Shown piece by piece: positions 6,292 to 9,340 of a stretch of 9,340 nt of DNA (its first letter is position 1; each line of letters begins with the position of its first letter). The DNA is taken from contig JANPAS010000060.1 of the NCBI GenBank assembly GCA_031430035.1, positions 1 to 9,340 on the forward strand. Reading direction: 5' to 3'. The stretch comes from JASGCK01 sp031430035 (GTDB lineage: Bacteria; Pseudomonadota; Gammaproteobacteria; Burkholderiales; Burkholderiaceae_C). Made by a program: the position numbers and the translations under genes. A model generated the notes under the pieces. The model was not told the DNA's origin. It saw only the letters and a program-made list of their open reading frames with translations, and did no database searches.

Positions 6292-8259
6292 ATGAACCTC
6301 ACTGCGCCGCTTCAAGCAACCGTTGTTGAGTGGCTAGTCGCGGTAGGCGATGCGGTCACCAAAGATCAAGTCGTTGTGATTTTGGAAGCCATGAAGATGG
6401 AACACGAAATCAGCGTGGGATGTGATGCTCGCATAACGGAGTGCCTAGCCAAGGTAGGCGATTTGGTGCAGCAGGGGGAGGTGTTGGGGGTTCTTTGTGT
6501 GGCTGGCGCGGATGCAACCCCTTTGTCCGCTGGTGCGGACATTTCCCCTACTGCGCAGGGGCAATCCAATACAAAAAATGCCGACTTGTTTGCCCCTGCG
6601 GCAGTAGGGGAAATGTCGCGTAGCGACAAAGGGGTTGTGTCCGAACAATTACGCCCCGACCTAGCTGCCGTCATAGCCCGCCACAGCCTCACTCTAGACG
6701 CCAATCGTGAAAGCGCCGTTGCCAAGCGCCACGCACTCGGGTTCAAAACCGCCCGCGAAAACATCGCCCAACTTTGCGATCCAGACTCATTTATGGAATA
6801 CGGCGCACTAGCCGTTGCAGCCCAAGCCCAGCGGCGCACGCAGGAGGATTTGATAGTCAACACGCCAGCCGATGGCATGGTCACTGGCATTGCGAAAGTA
6901 AATGGCATAGCAATCGCCATCCTCGCCTACGACGCCACCGTGTTAGCAGGCACGCAAGGCATGCGTAATCACCAAAAAACAGACAGATTGCTTGGCGTAG
7001 CGCTCGCGCAAAAGCTCCCCGTCGTCCTGTTTGCCGAAGGCGGCGGTGGACGGCCAGGCGACACGGACATGCCCATCACAGCGGGGCTGCATATCACCAC
7101 CTTTTCTAGTTTTGCCAAACTGCGCGGACATGTGCCCGTGATTGGCATCGCCGAAGGACGCTGCTTTGCGGGTAATGCTGCCCTGCTCGGCTGCTGCGAC
7201 ATCATCATTGCCACCAAGCGCAGCAACATCGGCATGGGCGGCCCCGCCATGATTGAAGGCGGCGGGCTAGGCTTATTTAAGCCCGAAGACATTGGCCCAG
7301 CTGAAGTGCAGCACAGAAATGGCGTGATTGATGTACTGGTGGAGGATGAGGTGCAGGCGGTGGAGGTGGCGAAACGTTTACTGAAGGCTTTGACCCCTTT
7401 GTCCGCTCGCGCTGACATTTCCCCTACTACGCAGGGGCAACCCAATACCGAAGCTGCTGCCTTGGGTCGCCCCTATGAAATAGGGGAGATGTCACGTAGT
7501 GACAGAGGGGTTCTCCCAAGCAGATCAAACGCCCTAAGAAACGCCGTCCCCGAAAACCGCGTTCGCGTCTACGACACAAAACCGATCATTGATTTGCTGG
7601 CTGATGCAGGCAGCGTGATTCACCTCAAAACTGGCTACGGCCAAGGCATCCACACCGCGCTAGCCCATATCGGTGGGCGCTCCGTGGGCATCATGGCCAA
7701 CAATCCTCTGCATCTTGGCGGTGCGATTGATGCGGACGCTGCCGATAAAGCTGCGCTCTTCATAGATTTCTGCGCGCGTTTCAAATTACCTATCGTCAGC
7801 CTGATTGACACGCCCGGCTTTATGGTCGGCCCTGAATCCGAAGCAGCAGGTCACGTGCGCTACGCAAGCCACATGTTTATCGCTGGAGCAGCGTTTTTAG
7901 AAAAAACCCAAACAGCTCTAAGACCCATACCGTTTTTAAGCATCGTGCTGCGCAAAGGCTACGGCCTCGGCGCGATGGCAATGTCCGCTGGAGGCTTTCA
8001 TGCCAGCACGGCAACCATCGCTTGGCCAACTGCTGAGTTTGGCGCCATGGGCTTGGAAGGCGCCGTGCGCCTCGGTTTCCGAAAAGAATTAGAGGCCTGC
8101 ACCACAGAACAAGAGCGCGAATCCCTGTTTCAAAAACTACTAGCCCAGCATGTAGAACGCGGCAGCGCCATCAACATGGCGACCACGTTAGAAATTGATG
8201 CTGTGATTGATCCAGCCGCTACACGTGAGTGGCTACTCGCAAGTTTGTCAGCCAGTTAA
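6292..8259 (+). CDS. biotinyl carrier-carboxyltransferase fusion subunit of an acyl-CoA carboxylase
   Basis: This 655-residue protein belongs to a biotin-dependent acyl-CoA carboxylase. Residues 1-73 are a biotinyl domain starting with MNLTAPLQATVVEWLVAVGD, and the attachment lysine is K35 in EAMKM. From about residue 120 to the end is a full carboxyltransferase. The N-subdomain shows EGGGGRPGDTDM (from 249), GRCFAGNAALLG and GMGGPAMIEGGGLG. The C-subdomain (from about 420) shows DTPGFMVGPESEAAG, LRKGYGLGAMAMSAGG (around 553-568) and WPTAEFGAMGLEGAV. Two 40-residue insertions (76-115 and 368-407) come from a 120-bp palindromic element; without them the length is ordinary for this architecture. 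No biotin carboxylase is present, so that partner must be encoded elsewhere or was lost. The gene begins nine bases after puuD and sits before xdhA, so it is co-transcribed with purine genes, yet no standard purine step needs it. The acyl-CoA substrate is unknown. Confidence 0.9.
   Translation: MNLTAPLQATVVEWLVAVGDAVTKDQVVVILEAMKMEHEISVGCDARITECLAKVGDLVQQGEVLGVLCVAGADATPLSAGADISPTAQGQSNTKNADLFAPAAVGEMSRSDKGVVSEQLRPDLAAVIARHSLTLDANRESAVAKRHALGFKTARENIAQLCDPDSFMEYGALAVAAQAQRRTQEDLIVNTPADGMVTGIAKVNGIAIAILAYDATVLAGTQGMRNHQKTDRLLGVALAQKLPVVLFAEGGGGRPGDTDMPITAGLHITTFSSFAKLRGHVPVIGIAEGRCFAGNAALLGCCDIIIATKRSNIGMGGPAMIEGGGLGLFKPEDIGPAEVQHRNGVIDVLVEDEVQAVEVAKRLLKALTPLSARADISPTTQGQPNTEAAALGRPYEIGEMSRSDRGVLPSRSNALRNAVPENRVRVYDTKPIIDLLADAGSVIHLKTGYGQGIHTALAHIGGRSVGIMANNPLHLGGAIDADAADKAALFIDFCARFKLPIVSLIDTPGFMVGPESEAAGHVRYASHMFIAGAAFLEKTQTALRPIPFLSIVLRKGYGLGAMAMSAGGFHASTATIAWPTAEFGAMGLEGAVRLGFRKELEACTTEQERESLFQKLLAQHVERGSAINMATTLEIDAVIDPAATREWLLASLSAS
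6517..6636. repeat. in-frame 120-bp palindromic element, copy 1 (linker between biotinyl and carboxyltransferase domains)
   Basis: The ends ACCCCTTTGTC and GACAAAGGGGTT are complementary, and the inner parts also pair: CATTTCCCCTACTG (left) against CAGTAGGGGAAATG (right), and CAGGGGCAA against TTGCCCCTG. Each arm has its own small hairpin: GTCCGC-TGGT-GCGGAC (6525-6540) and GTCGC-GTA-GCGAC (6615-6627). The element is 40 codons exactly and encodes residues 76-115, beginning TPLSAGADISPTAQGQ and ending VGEMSRSDKGV. It lies between the biotinyl domain and the carboxyltransferase domain. No transposase or target duplication is seen. It resembles Rickettsia palindromic elements in habit, not in sequence. 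Confidence 0.88.
7393..7512. repeat. in-frame 120-bp palindromic element, copy 2 (between carboxyltransferase subdomains)
   Basis: This is a second copy of the same element in the same orientation and reading frame, again exactly 40 codons, giving residues 368-407 (TPLSARADISPTTQGQ at the start, IGEMSRSDRGV at the end). By my alignment 28 of 40 residues equal copy 1, and the middle is most diverged. Its right-arm hairpin is GTCAC-GTA-GTGAC (7491-7503), which differs from copy 1 by a compensated base pair. The left-arm hairpin (7401-7416) has one mismatch. It lies after the KRLLKAL helix that ends the N-subdomain, before the C-subdomain, so neither copy breaks a conserved catalytic block. Confidence 0.88.
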
Positions 8260-8309
8260 AATCAATCCTCCCTGAATTAAGGCTCTCTGAAAGCCATTTG
8301 AAAGTTCGC

Positions 8310-9340
8310 ATGACCCAAGTTACCAACACCGTCCGCTTCGTTTTAGATGGAAAAATTGAAGAAGCCGTGGGCGTGCGCCGCACCACCACCGTACTCGATT
8401 ACGTTCGCGAGTCACTCCATCGCACAGGCACCAAAGAGGGCTGCGCGGAAGGCGACTGCGGCGCTTGCGTGGTGCTAGTGGGCGAGCTGGCAGCGGACGG
8501 CAAAACCGTCAACTACATTCCGACTAACTCCTGCATGCAATTGCTACCTTCGATTGACGGCAAATCGCTCAAAACAGTTGAGAGCTTGCAAGGCGCGGAC
8601 GGCAAATTGCATCCCGTGCAAGAAGCCATGGTGACTTGCCACGGCTCGCAGTGCGGCTTTTGCACACCAGGTATTGTGATGAGCTTAGCGGGGCTATCCG
8701 ACACGCATGCCAAGTGCGGCACATGCCCAAGTCGCCAGCAGATTAACGATTCGCTATCGGGCAATTTATGCCGCTGCACAGGCTACAAACCCATAGTGGA
8801 TGCGGCTTTGCAGGCAGGCGTGACCAAAATCGAAGATGCTGCTGACGTTGCCTTACTCAAAGAAATTCAGCGCCCTACCGAGGCAACGATTGGCTTAGAT
8901 GGTCAAACAGTGATTCAGCCTGTGCTGCGCACCAAGAAGGGTAACGAATTCGTCGCACCAGCCACGACTGCCGAGGTGGCCGAGTATTTACTGGCACACC
9001 CAAAGGCCACCTTGCTGGCAGGCAGCACGGAGATTGGCCTGCAAGTGAACAAGCAATTTAGCCGCCCCGATCACATCGTGTACCTTGGCAACGTGGCGGA
9101 ACTGAAAGTAATTAAAGAAACTGCGACCAGCTGGACGATTGGCGCTGCGGTGTCACTCACCGCTGTCGAGTCCTTGGTCAGCACCGCCTACCCTGACTTC
9201 AGTGAAGTGCTACGCCGCTTTGGCTCGCCGCCCATTCGCTCCACCGCCACGCTGGCGGGCAATATCGCCAACGGCTCACCCATTGGTGACTCCATGCCCT
9301 GCTTGATGGCGCTGGATGCCGAGCTCGTTCTTCGCAAAGG
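8310..9340 (+). CDS. xdhA: xanthine dehydrogenase small subunit XdhA (partial, runs off the right edge)
   Basis: This is the FeS/FAD subunit of bacterial xanthine dehydrogenase, which oxidises hypoxanthine and xanthine to urate together with the molybdopterin subunit XdhB. Translation from ATG 8310 (weak GAAAG at 8300-8304) gives 343 codons before the window ends. The first 2Fe-2S cluster is C45, C50, C53 and C75 (KEGCAEGDCGACVV, then NSC). The second is C115 and C118 in QCGFCTPG plus C154 and C156 in NLCRCTGYKP. The FAD domain begins after about residue 200, with LLAGSTEIGLQVNKQF (around 235-250) and LAGNIANGSPIGDSMP (315-330), both hallmark XdhA motifs. The rest of the FAD domain lies outside, and xdhB probably follows. 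The gene starts 50 bases after the carboxyltransferase gene, same strand, with no clear promoter or terminator between, so it belongs to the purine operon headed by xdhC. Confidence 0.94.
   Translation, partial: MTQVTNTVRFVLDGKIEEAVGVRRTTTVLDYVRESLHRTGTKEGCAEGDCGACVVLVGELAADGKTVNYIPTNSCMQLLPSIDGKSLKTVESLQGADGKLHPVQEAMVTCHGSQCGFCTPGIVMSLAGLSDTHAKCGTCPSRQQINDSLSGNLCRCTGYKPIVDAALQAGVTKIEDAADVALLKEIQRPTEATIGLDGQTVIQPVLRTKKGNEFVAPATTAEVAEYLLAHPKATLLAGSTEIGLQVNKQFSRPDHIVYLGNVAELKVIKETATSWTIGAAVSLTAVESLVSTAYPDFSEVLRRFGSPPIRSTATLAGNIANGSPIGDSMPCLMALDAELVLRK

Noticed and set aside
6473..6492. G-rich run considered as a G-quadruplex
   Set aside because: There are only two runs of three or more G within the stretch, too few for a standard quadruplex.
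6366..6920. Long antisense open frame (184 codons) opposite the carboxyltransferase gene, and a similar one at 6969-7445
   Set aside because: Both lack family motifs and overlap a strongly conserved plus-strand gene. Their openness follows partly from the phase-symmetric palindromic element, so they are not reported as genes.
6292..8259. Carboxyltransferase gene as a pseudogene broken by repeats
   Set aside because: The frame is intact for 655 codons, both inserts are exact multiples of three in linkers, and all catalytic-domain motifs are preserved.
8281..8295. Possible terminator GGCT...AGCC between the carboxyltransferase gene and xdhA
   Set aside because: The stem is only four base pairs and no T-run follows, so it does not support transcription termination.
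1..9340. CRISPR array, tRNA or rRNA genes, transposase genes
   Set aside because: No regularly spaced direct repeats, no cloverleaf-like conserved tRNA segments, and no transposase or integrase motifs were seen on either strand.

Overview
The window looks like a chromosomal segment of a betaproteobacterium, most likely Burkholderiales. The reasons are a Bug-family periplasmic binding protein, a membrane-anchored cytochrome-c urate oxidase (PuuD), XdhA/XdhC of the bacterial purine-degradation type, and base composition near half GC by eye. The species cannot be named from the sequence alone. Coding density is very high, and no stretch above 300 bases lacks a gene. The longest gap is the 82-base divergent intergenic region at 4142-4223.

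Left half (4-4141, minus strand). This is one compact operon read right to left: a GntR/FCD repressor, a VOC-fold protein resembling a small type I extradiol dioxygenase, a fumarylacetoacetate-hydrolase-family enzyme, a zinc-free MDR quinone oxidoreductase, and a Bug-type solute-binding protein with a signal peptide. Gaps are 14, 35, about 0 and 19 bases. Together they suggest uptake and breakdown of an aromatic or other organic acid under control of the first gene. The substrate cannot be read from the sequence, and the operon may continue past the left edge.

Right half (4224-9340, plus strand). This is a purine-catabolism operon: xdhC (molybdenum-cofactor chaperone of xanthine dehydrogenase), puuD (urate to 5-hydroxyisourate with electrons passed to cytochrome c), a biotinyl-carboxyltransferase fusion of unknown acyl-CoA specificity, and xdhA (FeS/FAD subunit of xanthine dehydrogenase, cut by the right edge). 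The xdh and puuD products would carry hypoxanthine/xanthine to urate and onward. The carboxylase subunit is the unexpected member.

Most striking structure: the carboxyltransferase gene carries two copies of a 120-bp imperfect palindrome at 6517-6636 and 7393-7512. Each is exactly 40 codons, both lie in the same reading frame, and both fall in inter-domain linkers. Because the element is palindromic and phase-symmetric, its complementary strand encodes nearly the same peptide, so it could insert in either orientation and still leave a related in-frame peptide. The neighbouring xdhC gene holds a different family of stem-loops (a CCCTCTCCC/GGGAGAGGG repeat followed by two perfect hairpins) in a poorly conserved stretch of the protein. 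Linkers in xdhC and puuD carry GGCCTGCAGGCC-type palindromes. The plus-strand operon therefore looks repeatedly colonised by small palindromic elements that were kept in frame, reminiscent of Rickettsia palindromic elements.
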